Assembly: GCA_025992855.1 (NCBI GenBank) | Contig: DAJPGB010000001.1 | Coordinates: 992,001-1,056,000, forward strand | Direction of reading: 5' to 3' | DNA length: 64,000 nt | Source: Coriobacteriaceae bacterium | GTDB lineage: Bacteria > Actinomycetota > Coriobacteriia > Coriobacteriales > Coriobacteriaceae | Notes under the pieces: model-generated | Databases searched by the model: none | The model's input: the letters and a program-made list of their open reading frames with translations, nothing else | Told to the model about the DNA's origin: nothing | Program-made: the position numbers and the translations under genes | Shown: in pieces, positions 23,401-32,044 of the stretch | How positions within the stretch are numbered: the first letter of the stretch is position 1 | Layout: the number at the start of each line of letters is the position of its first letter

Positions 23401-24240
23401 TTATGCCTCCTCGAGCTCGAGCTGGTTGTTGGCGATGTCTTGGGCGGTCGCGCGGTGGAGCTCGTCGATAAAGGCGACCTTAAAGCTTGCCGGGGCATCG
23501 GCGACAGCGGCGGCACGCGTGCCAGCCACGTTGTAGGCGGCGGTGCCGCAGACGGCTGCCGTAAACGGATCGGCCGCGCAAGCATATACGGCCAGCACGC
23601 CGCCCTGCGAGCAGCCACAGCCGGTAATCTTGGACATAAGCGGGCTGCCTCCGTGGGACTTGGCCACGGTCGAGCCGTCGGTGATCAGATCGGTCTCGCC
23701 CGAGACCACCACGGCGCCGCCGGTGTAGCGGGCGAGCGCTACCGCGGCGGCGCGGGCGGCATCGACCGTATCGGTGGTGTCGACGCCACGGGCGCGAACC
23801 AGGTCTGCCGCTTCGCCCTCAAGGCCCCACAGGGCGGCAAGGGCGATAATCTCGGAGGCGTTGCCGCGCACGATGGCGGGTTTGTACTGCTTAAGCTCGC
23901 TTACCAGCTGGGTGCGCAGGCTACCGATGCCCAGGCCCACCGGGTCGAGCACCCAGGGCTTGCCGGCGTCGTGTGCCGCCTTGGCCGCGCGGGGAATCGT
24001 CTGCTCGTAGATGGGGAAGAGCGTGCCCATGTTGAGATAGATGGCGCCGCCGCCGGCGACGAGCGCCTCGCCCTCGTCGGGCAGGTAGACCATAGCGGCC
24101 GAGCCGCCCACGGCGAGCTGTGCGTTGGCGACAAAGTCGATCGTCACCGTGTTGGTGATGGAGCCGGCCATCGGGTTGGTGGCGTGAATTTCGTCCACCG
24201 CTTTGATCATGTTTTGCTTAAGTTGTTCCGAATCGATCAC
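23401..24240 (-). CDS. thiM: Hydroxyethylthiazole kinase ThiM
   Basis: A 279-residue ribokinase-fold enzyme that phosphorylates the thiazole alcohol in thiamine salvage. Motifs: HATNPMAGSITNTVTIDFVA, LVAGGGAIYLNMGTL, VLDPVGLGIG, PAIVRGNASEI and the catalytic GCGCSQGGVLA (the usual form is TGCGC). The start is taken as GTG 24240, because AAGGAGG lies directly upstream, whereas the longer frame begins inside the terminator hairpin. It is the first gene after the TPP riboswitch. The three genes are packed with almost no space. Confidence 0.92.
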   Translation of the reverse strand: MIDSEQLKQNMIKAVDEIHATNPMAGSITNTVTIDFVANAQLAVGGSAAMVYLPDEGEALVAGGGAIYLNMGTLFPIYEQTIPRAAKAAHDAGKPWVLDPVGLGIGSLRTQLVSELKQYKPAIVRGNASEIIALAALWGLEGEAADLVRARGVDTTDTVDAARAAAVALARYTGGAVVVSGETDLITDGSTVAKSHGGSPLMSKITGCGCSQGGVLAVYACAADPFTAAVCGTAAYNVAGTRAAAVADAPASFKVAFIDELHRATAQDIANNQLELEEA

Positions 24241-24262
24241 TGCACATGCCTCCTTGGCATAG

Positions 24263-24292
24263 AAAAGGGGCGCTGTGCATAGACAGCGCCCC
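24263..24292 (-). terminator. Riboswitch-linked intrinsic terminator
   Basis: On the minus strand GGGGCGCTGT, six bases, ACAGCGCCCC, then TTTT: a classic intrinsic terminator. It lies between the TPP aptamer and thiM, so it is the likely expression platform that stops transcription when TPP is bound. Confidence 0.85.
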
Positions 24293-24302
24293 TGCAAAAG
24301 GC

Positions 24303-24396
24303 GGCATGCTCCCTACGCCAGCATTAACTGACAGGTTCAAAGGATTGGGCTCATTGCCCTCTCAGCCTTGTGGTTTGCACCGCCGGCACTCCTGCA
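24303..24396 (-). promoter_or_regulatory. TPP riboswitch (THI element)
   Basis: Minus-strand sequence holds the conserved TPP aptamer parts in order: GGAGTGCCGG, then GGCTGAGAGGG, GAGCCC, TTTGAACCTGTCAGTTAA, and GCTGGCGTAGGGA. GGCTGAGA and the GAACCTG...GCGTAGGGA portion are the ligand-binding cores. It controls thiM, the thiamine-binding protein and thiE by the terminator at 24263-24292. Confidence 0.93.
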
Positions 24397-24424
24397 TCGA
24401 ATCTGTTGGTCCCTATACTAGCGC

Positions 24425-24459
24425 ACCTGCCAAAAAGGGGCAGGTTTATTTTGGCAGGT
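24425..24459. repeat. Hairpin element family D, copy 1
   Basis: 11-bp inverted repeat ACCTGCCAAAA / TTTTGGCAGGT around AGGGGCAGGTTTA. It lies in the divergent promoter region between the TPP riboswitch and the HAD gene, so here it cannot be just a terminator. Copy 2 is at 46455-46495. Confidence 0.7.
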
Positions 24460-24496
24460 CGGTACAATAGGTAGGACCGATACGAATGGGGACCTC

Positions 24497-25405
24497 ATGA
24501 TCAAACTTGTGCTGACCGATATGGACGATACGCTGATTCCGGCCGGGCATGACGGCGCCAGCGACTACGCCATTGAGGGCATTCATGCCATGCAGGCGGC
24601 GGGTCTGCACTTTGGCCCGGTTTCGGGTCGCCAGCCGTCCGCGATGGGCTGGATGTTCAAAAATCGTTCCGAGTGTTTTTCGACTGGCGCGTTCTGTAAC
24701 GGCCAGGTGATGTTTGTCGGCGGCGAAGTAGTCGCATCGCACGCAATCGACAACGATGCTCTGATGCGTTTGGCCGACTATCTGGAGCAAGAGACCGACG
24801 ATACATTTCTAAAAGTCTATGGCCTGGGCGATGACTTTTGGGGCAACGATGCCTATTGCGTGACGAGTGATCCCGAGCGCGTTCGTCGCGCCATGGAGTC
24901 GGGCGGCAACGCATGGCTCAAAGGCGAAGAGGCCCCGTGCCGTCCCGTCGTCGATGAAGCGCCGGTGTTCAAGGCGAATATCTGGAGTGCCCGTTCGCGT
25001 GAGGAGCTCGCGGAGCTACGCGAGCGCGTTGCCGCTGAGGTACCGGAACTCTCGCTTGTGTTTCCCAACAACCGAGTGCGCCTGTTTGACATCCTTCCAG
25101 CAGGTTGGGACAAGGGTTGCGCTGCGCTGGAGCTGGCGCGCGCTTTGGGCCTGACGCCCGATGAGGTGGCCGTATTTGGCGATTCCGATAACGATCTGCC
25201 CATGATCGATGCCGTTCCCAACTCCGTTGCAGTCGCCAATGCCAACGAGGCTGTCACGGCTGCCGCGCGCTGGCATATCGGCGCTGCGGCAGACGATGCG
25301 GTTGCCGGGGCTCTGCATCAGATTGCCGCCTGCGCCGCGACGGGGGAGATGCCGCCGTTTACGCGTCAGATGGATGCGACGGGTTTCGACGTCACGAACG
25401 TCTAG
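24497..25405 (+). CDS. HAD-superfamily phosphatase, Cof-type
   Basis: A 302-residue HAD hydrolase. Motif I is LTDMDDTLIP (nucleophile DMD), motif II PVSGRQPSA, motif III includes the lysine of WDKGCAALELA and motif IV is VFGDSDNDLPM. The large C2-type cap between motifs II and III identifies the Cof/YidA subfamily, which acts on sugar phosphates and phosphorylated cofactors. The start ATG follows GGGGACC. It diverges from the thiamine operon. A TPP or pyrimidine phosphate substrate is thinkable from the position but not shown. Confidence 0.88.
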   Translation: MIKLVLTDMDDTLIPAGHDGASDYAIEGIHAMQAAGLHFGPVSGRQPSAMGWMFKNRSECFSTGAFCNGQVMFVGGEVVASHAIDNDALMRLADYLEQETDDTFLKVYGLGDDFWGNDAYCVTSDPERVRRAMESGGNAWLKGEEAPCRPVVDEAPVFKANIWSARSREELAELRERVAAEVPELSLVFPNNRVRLFDILPAGWDKGCAALELARALGLTPDEVAVFGDSDNDLPMIDAVPNSVAVANANEAVTAAARWHIGAAADDAVAGALHQIAACAATGEMPPFTRQMDATGFDVTNV

Positions 25406-25415
25406 GGAGAAAGCC

Positions 25416-26312
25416 ATGAAGCTTCAGCAGCTCAGATATGTCGTCAAAGTTGCCGAATGCGGCAGCATCACCGAGGCCTCGCGCCGGCTCTTTGTGTCGC
25501 AGCCTTCGATTACCGCGTCGATCCGCGATCTCGAAAACGAGATGGGTGTGCACATCTTTGAGCGCACCAACAAGGGCGTCATTGTGTCCGAGGAGGGCGA
25601 GACCTTCTTGGGCTACGCGCGACAGGTGCTCGACCAGGCCGATCTGCTCGAAGGCAAGTACAAGGGCGCGTCCGAGCAAGTGCCGCACTTTAGTGTGAGC
25701 TGCCAGCATTATTCCTTTGCCGTTAATGCGTTTGTCGATGTGATCCGCGAGTTCGATGCCGCGCGCTACGACTTTACCCTGCGCGAGGAGCAGACTCACG
25801 AGATTATCGAGGACGTCGCGCATATGAAAAGCGAGCTCGGCATCTTGTACCTGTCCGAGCATAACCGCGAGGTTATCGAGCGTATGCTCGCCGCCAACGA
25901 GCTCGTATTCGAGGGGCTCTTCTGCGCCGCGCCGCATGTCTTTGTATGCGCCGATCATCCGCTGGCGGGTCGCTCGAGCGTGACGCTCGAGGACTTGGAA
26001 GACTACCCGTTCCTGTCCTATGAGCAGGGCAGCTATAATTCGTTCTACTATTCCGAGGAACTGACCTCGACGTTTGAGCGCCGCAAGAATATCCGCGTGC
26101 GCGATCGCGCGACGCTGTTCAACCTGGCCATGGGTCTCAACGGCTACACGGTATGCTCAGGCGTGATCAGTCATGAGCTCAACGGCCCTGGCATCATCTC
26201 GATTCCGCTCGATGTGGACGAGTACATGGAGATTGGCATCATCACGCGCAAGAACACGACGCTCACGCGCTACGGCCAAGCCTATATCGACGCGATCCGC
26301 CAGCATATCTAG
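25416..26312 (+). CDS. LysR-family transcriptional regulator
   Basis: A 298-residue LysR protein. The HTH is residues 1-60 (MKLQQLRYVVKVAECGSITE, RRLFVSQPSITASIRDLE), followed by the effector domain (HFSVSCQHYSFAVNAFVDVI; YPFLSYEQGSYNSFYYSEEL). The start at 25416 has AGGGAGA upstream and is 10 bases after the HAD stop, so the two may be cotranscribed. The next gene is a MetE-like protein whose leader has a LysR-type dyad, which makes sulfur or methionine metabolism a reasonable target. The effector is unknown. Confidence 0.88.
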   Translation: MKLQQLRYVVKVAECGSITEASRRLFVSQPSITASIRDLENEMGVHIFERTNKGVIVSEEGETFLGYARQVLDQADLLEGKYKGASEQVPHFSVSCQHYSFAVNAFVDVIREFDAARYDFTLREEQTHEIIEDVAHMKSELGILYLSEHNREVIERMLAANELVFEGLFCAAPHVFVCADHPLAGRSSVTLEDLEDYPFLSYEQGSYNSFYYSEELTSTFERRKNIRVRDRATLFNLAMGLNGYTVCSGVISHELNGPGIISIPLDVDEYMEIGIITRKNTTLTRYGQAYIDAIRQHI

Positions 26313-26358
26313 GCTGCTGCGTTCTGTACGGGTCAAATCTCTCTATGGCAGTCCCAAC

Positions 26359-26381
26359 TGATATAGGAAACATCTATATCA
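26359..26381. promoter_or_regulatory. LysR-type dyad TGATATAG-N7-CTATATCA
   Basis: A perfect 8-bp interrupted palindrome lies in the leader of the MetE-like gene and just after the LysR gene. It fits the T-N11-A rule. AT-rich sequence with TATAAAC and GTATATT follows, suitable as a promoter. Confidence 0.55.
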
Positions 26382-26467
26382 AACTGTTATAAACGTATAT
26401 TTTACGATGGCCATATGAGCGCTCATACTTTGTCCCAGTAAAGCAACCAATGCAAAGGGAGATATCT

Positions 26468-27601
26468 ATGAGTGCTTTAACCACGCTGAACGCGCCGTTT
26501 CGCGCCGATATCGTCGGCAGCTTTCTTCGTCCACAGGCCGTAAAGGACGCCCGTGCCGCCTATGCTGCGGGCACACTCGACGCCGCCGGCCTTAAGGCCG
26601 TCGAGGATGAGGCCATTCGCGACCTGGTGGACAAGCAAAAGTCCGCTGGCCTGCAGGTGATTACCGATGGCGAGTTTCGCCGCAGCTACTGGCACCTCGA
26701 CTTTATGTGGGGCCTCAATGGCATTGAACGCCGTACCTCGCGTACGGGCTATATGTTCCACGACGAGGAGACCACGGCCGATACCGCCGTGGTGACCGGC
26801 CCCATCAGCGGCGAGAACCACCCCTTTGTCGAGCACTTTAAGTTTGTCAAGGCACTTGAGGGCGAGGGCCACGTTGCACGCCAGACCATCCCGGCGCCGA
26901 TCCAGACGTTCTCCGAAGTCACGCTCGACCGCTGCGACGGCCAGCAGGAGAGCCTGCGCGCTGTCTATAAGACCGATGAGGAACTTGCCGACGCCATCGC
27001 AGCCGCTTATCGCACGGTGATCGCCGACCTGTACGCAGCAGGCTGCCGCAACATCCAGTTTGATGACTGCACCTGGGGCATCTACTGCGACACCGATTTT
27101 GTCGCCAAAACCGGCATGAGCCCGGTCGACCTGCAAAAGGTAAGCGAGCTGGGCGTGGCGCTCAACAATGCCGCCATCGCGGACAAGCCCGACGATCTGG
27201 TCATCAACACGCATGTGTGCCGCGGCAACTACCACTCCACCTATGCCTTCGAGGGCGGCTATGACCCCATCGCGCCGCACCTGTTCGCAAACGAGGACGT
27301 CGATGCATTTTACCTGGAGTTCGATACGCCGCGCGCCGGCGGTTTTGAGCCGCTCAAGTACGTTGCCCCGGGCAAGAAGGTCGTGCTGGGCTTGGTAACC
27401 ACCAAGGCGGCAGAGCTCGAGAACGAGGATGTTATCGTCGAGCGCATCCGTGAAGCCGCAAAGTACGTGCCGCTCGAGAACCTGTATCTGTCGCCTCAGT
27501 GCGGCTTTGCCAGCTGCGAGATTGGCAACAAGCTGACCGAGGATGAGCAATGGGCAAAGATCGCGCTGGTCAAGCGCATTGCCGAGCGCGTTTGGAAATA
27601 G
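26468..27601 (+). CDS. MetE-like cobalamin-independent methyltransferase (YxjG/YxjH type)
   Basis: A 377-residue TIM-barrel protein corresponding to the C-terminal catalytic half of MetE. Zinc ligands are visible as INTHVCRGN (His and Cys), FYLEFDTPRAG (Glu) and LSPQCGFAS (Cys). The N-terminal MetE half is absent, as in the B. subtilis YxjG/YxjH family. Activity would be methyl transfer to homocysteine or a related thiol from an unknown donor. AAAGGGAG precedes the ATG at 26468. A LysR-type dyad upstream and the adjacent LysR gene suggest regulation by that protein. Confidence 0.87.
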   Translation: MSALTTLNAPFRADIVGSFLRPQAVKDARAAYAAGTLDAAGLKAVEDEAIRDLVDKQKSAGLQVITDGEFRRSYWHLDFMWGLNGIERRTSRTGYMFHDEETTADTAVVTGPISGENHPFVEHFKFVKALEGEGHVARQTIPAPIQTFSEVTLDRCDGQQESLRAVYKTDEELADAIAAAYRTVIADLYAAGCRNIQFDDCTWGIYCDTDFVAKTGMSPVDLQKVSELGVALNNAAIADKPDDLVINTHVCRGNYHSTYAFEGGYDPIAPHLFANEDVDAFYLEFDTPRAGGFEPLKYVAPGKKVVLGLVTTKAAELENEDVIVERIREAAKYVPLENLYLSPQCGFASCEIGNKLTEDEQWAKIALVKRIAERVWK

Positions 27602-27723
27602 CGCTAGTGTTTGCAGGTGGCGGCGCGTGCGAGGCATAGTGTATCGCGTACAATGGTTCGGATCGTATCGTTCGGGCAGGTTATCCGATATGCCTGATCG
27701 CCCTTCCATTCGAAAGGACATCC

Positions 27724-29058
27724 ATGTCCCAGTCCTCGACGCCCGCCGTCAGCGATGCCATCTACGACGCATCGTCGCTCGGCCGCCCGCGCATGTTCCT
27801 GCTCGGCCTACAGCACCTGTTTGCCATGTTTGGCGCCACCGTGCTGGTGCCCGTGCTCACCGGCCTCTCGGTATCGGCAACGCTTTTGTTTGCCGGCTTG
27901 GGCACGCTGCTGTTCCACTTCCTGTCGCGCGGTAAGGTGCCGGCATTTTTGGGCTCATCGTTTGCCTTTATTGCGGGTTATGCCGCCATTGCGCCCAACG
28001 GCGAGGCCGAGCTTTTGCCCTACGCCTGCCTGGGCGTAGCTTGTGCCGGTCTGCTCTATCCGGTGCTGGCGGCACTCTTCCGCGCGTTTGGCGCCAAGCG
28101 CGTCATGCGCTTCTTTCCGCCGGTAGTGACGGGCCCCATCGTCATTTCGATCGGTCTGATCCTGGCGAGCTCCGCAATTGCCAACTGCCAGACCAATTGG
28201 CTTGTGGCTGTTATTGCCGTTGCCGTTATTGTGATCTGCAACATTTGGGGTCGCGGCATGGTCAAGATCGTGCCGATCCTGCTGGGCGTCGTGGTGAGCT
28301 ATGCCGTTGCCGCCGCGTTGGGTGAGGTCGATTTTTCGGGCGTTGCCGCCGCGCCGTGGGTCGGTCTTCCCATCGTGTGGGACAACACCGTGTTTGCACT
28401 CTTTGGGCCGCAGTTCGATAGCGGCCTTGCCACGACCGCCATCATCACCATCATGCCGTTGGCCTTTGCAACCATGATCGAGCATATCGGTGATATCTCC
28501 GCTATTGGCTCCACCTGCGAGCGTAACTACATTGCCGATCCCGGCCTGCATCGCACGCTGCTCGGCGATGGTCTCGCCACGATCCTGGCTTCGCTCTTTG
28601 GCGCTCCGGCCAACACCACGTATGGCGAGAACACCGGCGTGCTTGCCCTGACGCGCGTGTTCGACCCGCGCGTGATTCGCATTGCCGCGTGCTGCGCCAT
28701 CGTGCTTTCGTTCTGCCCCAAGTTCGCTGCCGTGATCGCCGCCATGCCGCCATGCGTTATCGGCGGCGTGTCGCTCGTGCTCTACGGCATGATCAGTGCC
28801 GTAGGCGTGCGCAACCTCATTGAGAACCAGGTCGATTTTCAGAACAACCGCAACGTGCTGGTGGCCGCTCTGGTGCTCGTACTTTCGCTCGGCATTGCCT
28901 ATAGCACCGCCGGCGCCATCGTGTTGGAGCTGGGCGGCGTGACCATTTCGCTGTCCGGCATTGCCGTGGGCTCACTGGTGGGCATTGTGCTCAACGCCAT
29001 CCTTCCGGGTAACGACTTTGAGTTTGATGTCTCCGAGCTTGAGGAGGCTGCTGAGTAG
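27724..29058 (+). CDS. uraA: Uracil permease, NCS2/UraA family
   Basis: A 444-residue nucleobase:cation symporter with about 14 transmembrane segments. Family signatures: FLLGLQHLFAMFGATVLVP near the N-terminus, FLGSSFAFIAGY, FATMIEHIGDISAI (with the substrate-binding glutamate and histidine) and GAPANTTYGENTGVLALTRV. GAAAGGA precedes the ATG. It imports uracil, probably driven by protons. TACAAT at about 27650 may be its -10. The gene appears monocistronic, closed by a terminator just downstream. No PyrR-type attenuator was recognised. Confidence 0.92.
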   Translation: MSQSSTPAVSDAIYDASSLGRPRMFLLGLQHLFAMFGATVLVPVLTGLSVSATLLFAGLGTLLFHFLSRGKVPAFLGSSFAFIAGYAAIAPNGEAELLPYACLGVACAGLLYPVLAALFRAFGAKRVMRFFPPVVTGPIVISIGLILASSAIANCQTNWLVAVIAVAVIVICNIWGRGMVKIVPILLGVVVSYAVAAALGEVDFSGVAAAPWVGLPIVWDNTVFALFGPQFDSGLATTAIITIMPLAFATMIEHIGDISAIGSTCERNYIADPGLHRTLLGDGLATILASLFGAPANTTYGENTGVLALTRVFDPRVIRIAACCAIVLSFCPKFAAVIAAMPPCVIGGVSLVLYGMISAVGVRNLIENQVDFQNNRNVLVAALVLVLSLGIAYSTAGAIVLELGGVTISLSGIAVGSLVGIVLNAILPGNDFEFDVSELEEAAE

Positions 29059-29083
29059 CAGCTGCGTTCAGCTAAAACAAGAT

Positions 29084-29121
29084 ATGATGCCCATGCGTAT
29101 ATGCGTGTGGGCACCATTTTT
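29084..29121 (+). terminator. Terminator of uraA
   Basis: Imperfect stem ATGATGCCCATGCGTAT / ATGCGTGTGGGCACCAT followed by five T. The T-run abuts the 3' end of the convergent esterase gene. Confidence 0.8.
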
Positions 29122-29782
29122 AATGTGTCAGTATCCAGTGGATGCCGCGGGCCATGCGTAAGTCGGTTTGGGCAAAGTGATTGCCGGGGTTGAGCTCCAG
29201 CGTTGTTGGAATGCCGCGCTCGACGAGCAACGCTTCCATCGCGCGTGTGTCGTCGAGTACGTGCCTCATCATGCGGTTGGGCGTCTTGGTTTCCTTTTTG
29301 CCGAGTGACAGATAGACGGCTTGCGGGCTGCCGGCAAAAGGGGTCGTGCTGGCACGGTCGACAAAGTCGGGAAACCACAGCGACCCCGATGCGCTCGCCG
29401 CGCGGCCAAAGACATCGGTTTGCCAGAGAGCCCAAAGCGAAAAGAGGCCTGCCAGCGAGTAGCCGGCAATGCCGCGCCAGGTGGGCGGCTGAGGAAGCGA
29501 CGACTCGACCTGGGGGATTATCTGATTCAGCAGCTCATCAAGAAAACCGGATGCCTGCCCACCAAAGGGCTCGGCATCGCGTACGGTCCCGTCGCATGCC
29601 CAGGGACTCAGCTCGCGATTCCAGTTGAGGCCGCCAATGGCGACAAGGGTGAATGGTGGGCAGTCGAGCTCTCGGCAGCGGTAATAAACATCACTACCGT
29701 CGCCCATGACCACGGGGAGGTAAATGACGGGTGCGCTTTCCGTATGCTCCGAATGAACGGTTATCTGCTTTTGCGCTTCCAT
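29120..29782 (-). CDS. Alpha/beta-hydrolase, IroE/Fes-like esterase
   Basis: A 220-residue putative esterase. The nucleophile elbow is GIAGYSLAGLFSLWA (G-x-S-x-A) and SASGSLWFPDF follows as in siderophore and feruloyl-type esterases of the esterase D/IroE group. The late GNHFAQTDLR contains the probable catalytic histidine. There is no signal peptide, so it acts in the cytosol. A siderophore substrate is a family association only: no iron-uptake genes are nearby. The start has only a weak GAGA site. Confidence 0.75.
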   Translation of the reverse strand: MEAQKQITVHSEHTESAPVIYLPVVMGDGSDVYYRCRELDCPPFTLVAIGGLNWNRELSPWACDGTVRDAEPFGGQASGFLDELLNQIIPQVESSLPQPPTWRGIAGYSLAGLFSLWALWQTDVFGRAASASGSLWFPDFVDRASTTPFAGSPQAVYLSLGKKETKTPNRMMRHVLDDTRAMEALLVERGIPTTLELNPGNHFAQTDLRMARGIHWILTH

Positions 29783-29894
29783 GACGGGCTTCTCTCAGTG
29801 TTGTGATATCGGCAGTCCCAATTGTCGCACGCCAGCGTATACCGGTTGGGCAGCATCAAGAACATTCGCGCGCGTCGTGCGGGCGCAAACAGGA

Positions 29895-29930
29895 AACGCC
29901 ACCGCCGGAGGGGAGCTCGGCGGTGGCGCT
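29895..29930 (-). terminator. Terminator of surface protein 1
   Basis: 13-bp GC-rich stem (AGCGCCACCGCCG on the minus strand, one mismatch) with a 10-base loop, followed on that strand by GTTTCCTGTTT. It lies about 60 bases after the stop of the surface-protein gene. Confidence 0.7.
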
Positions 29931-29988
29931 GCTAAACGGTGCGCGGACTAGGCGGCTTTAAAAGTGTCGGTTCGTGTATGAAGGGCGT

Positions 29989-31773
29989 CTATGAGCGCTT
30001 GCGGCTCACCACGGCGCCTGCGGCGATGGCGGCTGTTCCCGCAAGGACGGTTGCCACGATGGCCGCATCCGAGGTGTCGCCGGTTGCCGCGAGCACGCCG
30101 GTAGTCTTGGCTTTCGTGGTTGAAGCCGCAACGGCCTTGGTCGGCTTTGAGCCCTCAGGCTTGGGGTTCTGCTTGGACTCCGCGGGCTTGCTTTCTGCGG
30201 GCTTGGTCTCGTCGGGCTTGGGGTCTTCCGGCTTGGCTACCTCGGGAGGTGCGATGACCATGCTCTTGGCGACAGCTTCGTTATAGGGGGAGTCGATCAC
30301 AGCGTCGCCCGTGCCGATGGCTTGGCCTGCCTCGTAGATGCCGTCACGGAGCTTGCGATAGTCAATGACCTTGCCGCCTTCGGGCGTCTGGATGGCGGCG
30401 TTCTCAATCTTGATGGTGCCGATTGTCTTGCCGTCAGCGCTCATGGCACGGGCAAAGATTGCCGCTGTATCTCCTTCGGCCGTTACCTTGCTGCGGATGA
30501 TCGAGATGACTGCGGGTGTGACGCCCTCGCTGGTCTGGGCGATGATGCCGATGTTCTCGCCTTGGGGCTCGGGGCTCGTCTCACCATCTTGGTTTTCGCT
30601 GTAGGGGATGGGGCCGTCGCCGTTCTCGACATAGCGGGCTATGGCCTTGACAACGGAGTCGCTGATGTAGATGTGGCCACCCTCCTCGTTGGGTCGATCG
30701 TTTCTGGTGGAGAATGCAGCCGAAACCTCGCCTTCCGCAAACGCGTCCACGGTGGAGCCGTTCTTGACGACGATATCGTCTTGGTAGGTGAAGAGGGCAA
30801 TGGCGCCACCGTATCTGCCTTTACTTGCACGGACCGTCACGTTTGCATGGTCGAGGGTGATGCCCTTGTGGGCATAGACGCCATATTCAACACCGTTTAC
30901 GTTGAGGGAGGCGTTTGTGGCTGCGAGGCTGCCCTTGGCCTCGACGGCAGCGTCTTTCTCGGAGCTTGCCTTGACCTGGCTGCCGTCCGAGATGTTGATA
31001 TTACCGCCGCTCCAAAGGGCCTCACCATCGGCTGAGCTTGCCTCGACCGTCCCGCCACCCTTGATGGTGAGGTTCTTGTCGGCTCCAATACCCTTGTCCT
31101 TGGTAGCCCTGGCGGTGACGGCTCCGCTGTCGTCAATCGTGATATTGCCGTTTGCCCTGATGCCATCCGATGCACCCGTGGCGTTGACGTTGCCCGAACC
31201 TTTGATAGCGAGATCACCTCCGGCATTGATGGCATCAAACCCAGTGCTCGTGGCGTTGACGGATCCGGCTCCGTCGATGTTGATATTACCCGTGGAGAGG
31301 ATAGCGTCCTCAGTAGATGTCACGCTGAGCGTGCCGCCCTCGTCGCCTTGGATATTGAGCTCGGCATTCTCGTTAGTGCCATGAGAAACGTTGATGCTTT
31401 CGATCCATTCGGCAGTGACGATGTTGGTTCCCGAGTAATTCACGTTGAGCTTGCCTGCGGCCTGGATCTCGCCGCCGTTATAGTTGTTGAGCTTCAAGTC
31501 GTCGGCGCCGTCCCACGACCAGGTACCGGCCTCGTCGCTCGCCGCGGTGTTGTACTTGTTGCCGCCGACCTTGACCCATTCCGCTGCGAGCGAGACGCTC
31601 GGCATGAGCAGCGAGCTCACCGTGAGCGCGCACACGGCGCCCGCGACGATGCGGCGCGTCACGCGGCGCCAGCTGCCGTGCGCGAGTCCTATGCGACGGC
31701 GAACGTCGGGTTCGGCAACATGGGTTCCGGCGGTAGTGTCATTGCGTTTGGGGGTCGTGAACAAGGCTGCCAT
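29989..31773 (-). CDS. LPXTG-like anchored beta-helix surface protein, copy 1
   Basis: A 594-residue secreted protein. A basic leader (SWRRVTRRIVAG) and hydrophobic core AVCALTVSSLLMPSVSLA form a long signal peptide. The body is a repetitive right-handed beta-helix-like region (INIDGAGSVNA, LAIKGSGNVNATG, ITIDDSGAV, LTIKGGGTVEASS) of the type called carbohydrate-binding domain-containing/DUF4353. A proline-lysine-glutamate spacer, then LAATGDTSDA, a hydrophobic helix and RKRS make a sortase signal with LAATG in place of LPXTG. GGGAG precedes the ATG at 31773. Probably a mucosal or glycan adhesin. It is a tandem paralogue of the next gene. Confidence 0.82.
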   Translation of the reverse strand: MAALFTTPKRNDTTAGTHVAEPDVRRRIGLAHGSWRRVTRRIVAGAVCALTVSSLLMPSVSLAAEWVKVGGNKYNTAASDEAGTWSWDGADDLKLNNYNGGEIQAAGKLNVNYSGTNIVTAEWIESINVSHGTNENAELNIQGDEGGTLSVTSTEDAILSTGNINIDGAGSVNATSTGFDAINAGGDLAIKGSGNVNATGASDGIRANGNITIDDSGAVTARATKDKGIGADKNLTIKGGGTVEASSADGEALWSGGNINISDGSQVKASSEKDAAVEAKGSLAATNASLNVNGVEYGVYAHKGITLDHANVTVRASKGRYGGAIALFTYQDDIVVKNGSTVDAFAEGEVSAAFSTRNDRPNEEGGHIYISDSVVKAIARYVENGDGPIPYSENQDGETSPEPQGENIGIIAQTSEGVTPAVISIIRSKVTAEGDTAAIFARAMSADGKTIGTIKIENAAIQTPEGGKVIDYRKLRDGIYEAGQAIGTGDAVIDSPYNEAVAKSMVIAPPEVAKPEDPKPDETKPAESKPAESKQNPKPEGSKPTKAVAASTTKAKTTGVLAATGDTSDAAIVATVLAGTAAIAAGAVVSRKRS

Positions 31774-31910
31774 GGTTGCTCCCGTTCTCATAGGGCCTAT
31801 ACGACTAGATTCAGCGTATCTGCTGGATATTGCCGGCGGTAGTGCCGTTTGGAGGGCAAAATGGCCAAAATGGGGGAGAAATAGGCCGCACGCCGGCGCA
31901 GGGACCGGCG

Positions 31911-31951
31911 CTAAAAGAAAAGCGCGGGGCCGCATGGCGACTCCGCGCTTT
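31911..31951 (-). terminator. Terminator of surface protein 2
   Basis: On the minus strand AAAGCGCGG ... CCGCGCTTTTCTTTT, a stem with U-tract. The same terminator design recurs at 33966-34007, after the permease gene, because the whole unit is duplicated. Confidence 0.8.
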
Positions 31952-31977
31952 ATTGTTCAGCTTTTGCAGCCTTGCCC

Positions 31978-32023
31978 TTACGCTACGAAGAAGTAGACGA
32001 GGAAGGCAAGGGCCGCGATCCAC
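31978..32023 (-). pseudogene. Orphan 3' end of the purine permease gene
   Basis: 46 bases on the minus strand translate as WIAALAFLVYFFVA plus stop, identical to the C-terminus of the permease at 34034. Only two synonymous base changes separate them. It lies between the two surface-protein genes with no permease upstream of it, so it is a duplication scar that marks the right end of the duplicated unit. Confidence 0.85.
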
Positions 32024-32044
32024 CCGTCCCGTGCGAAAAAGTGT

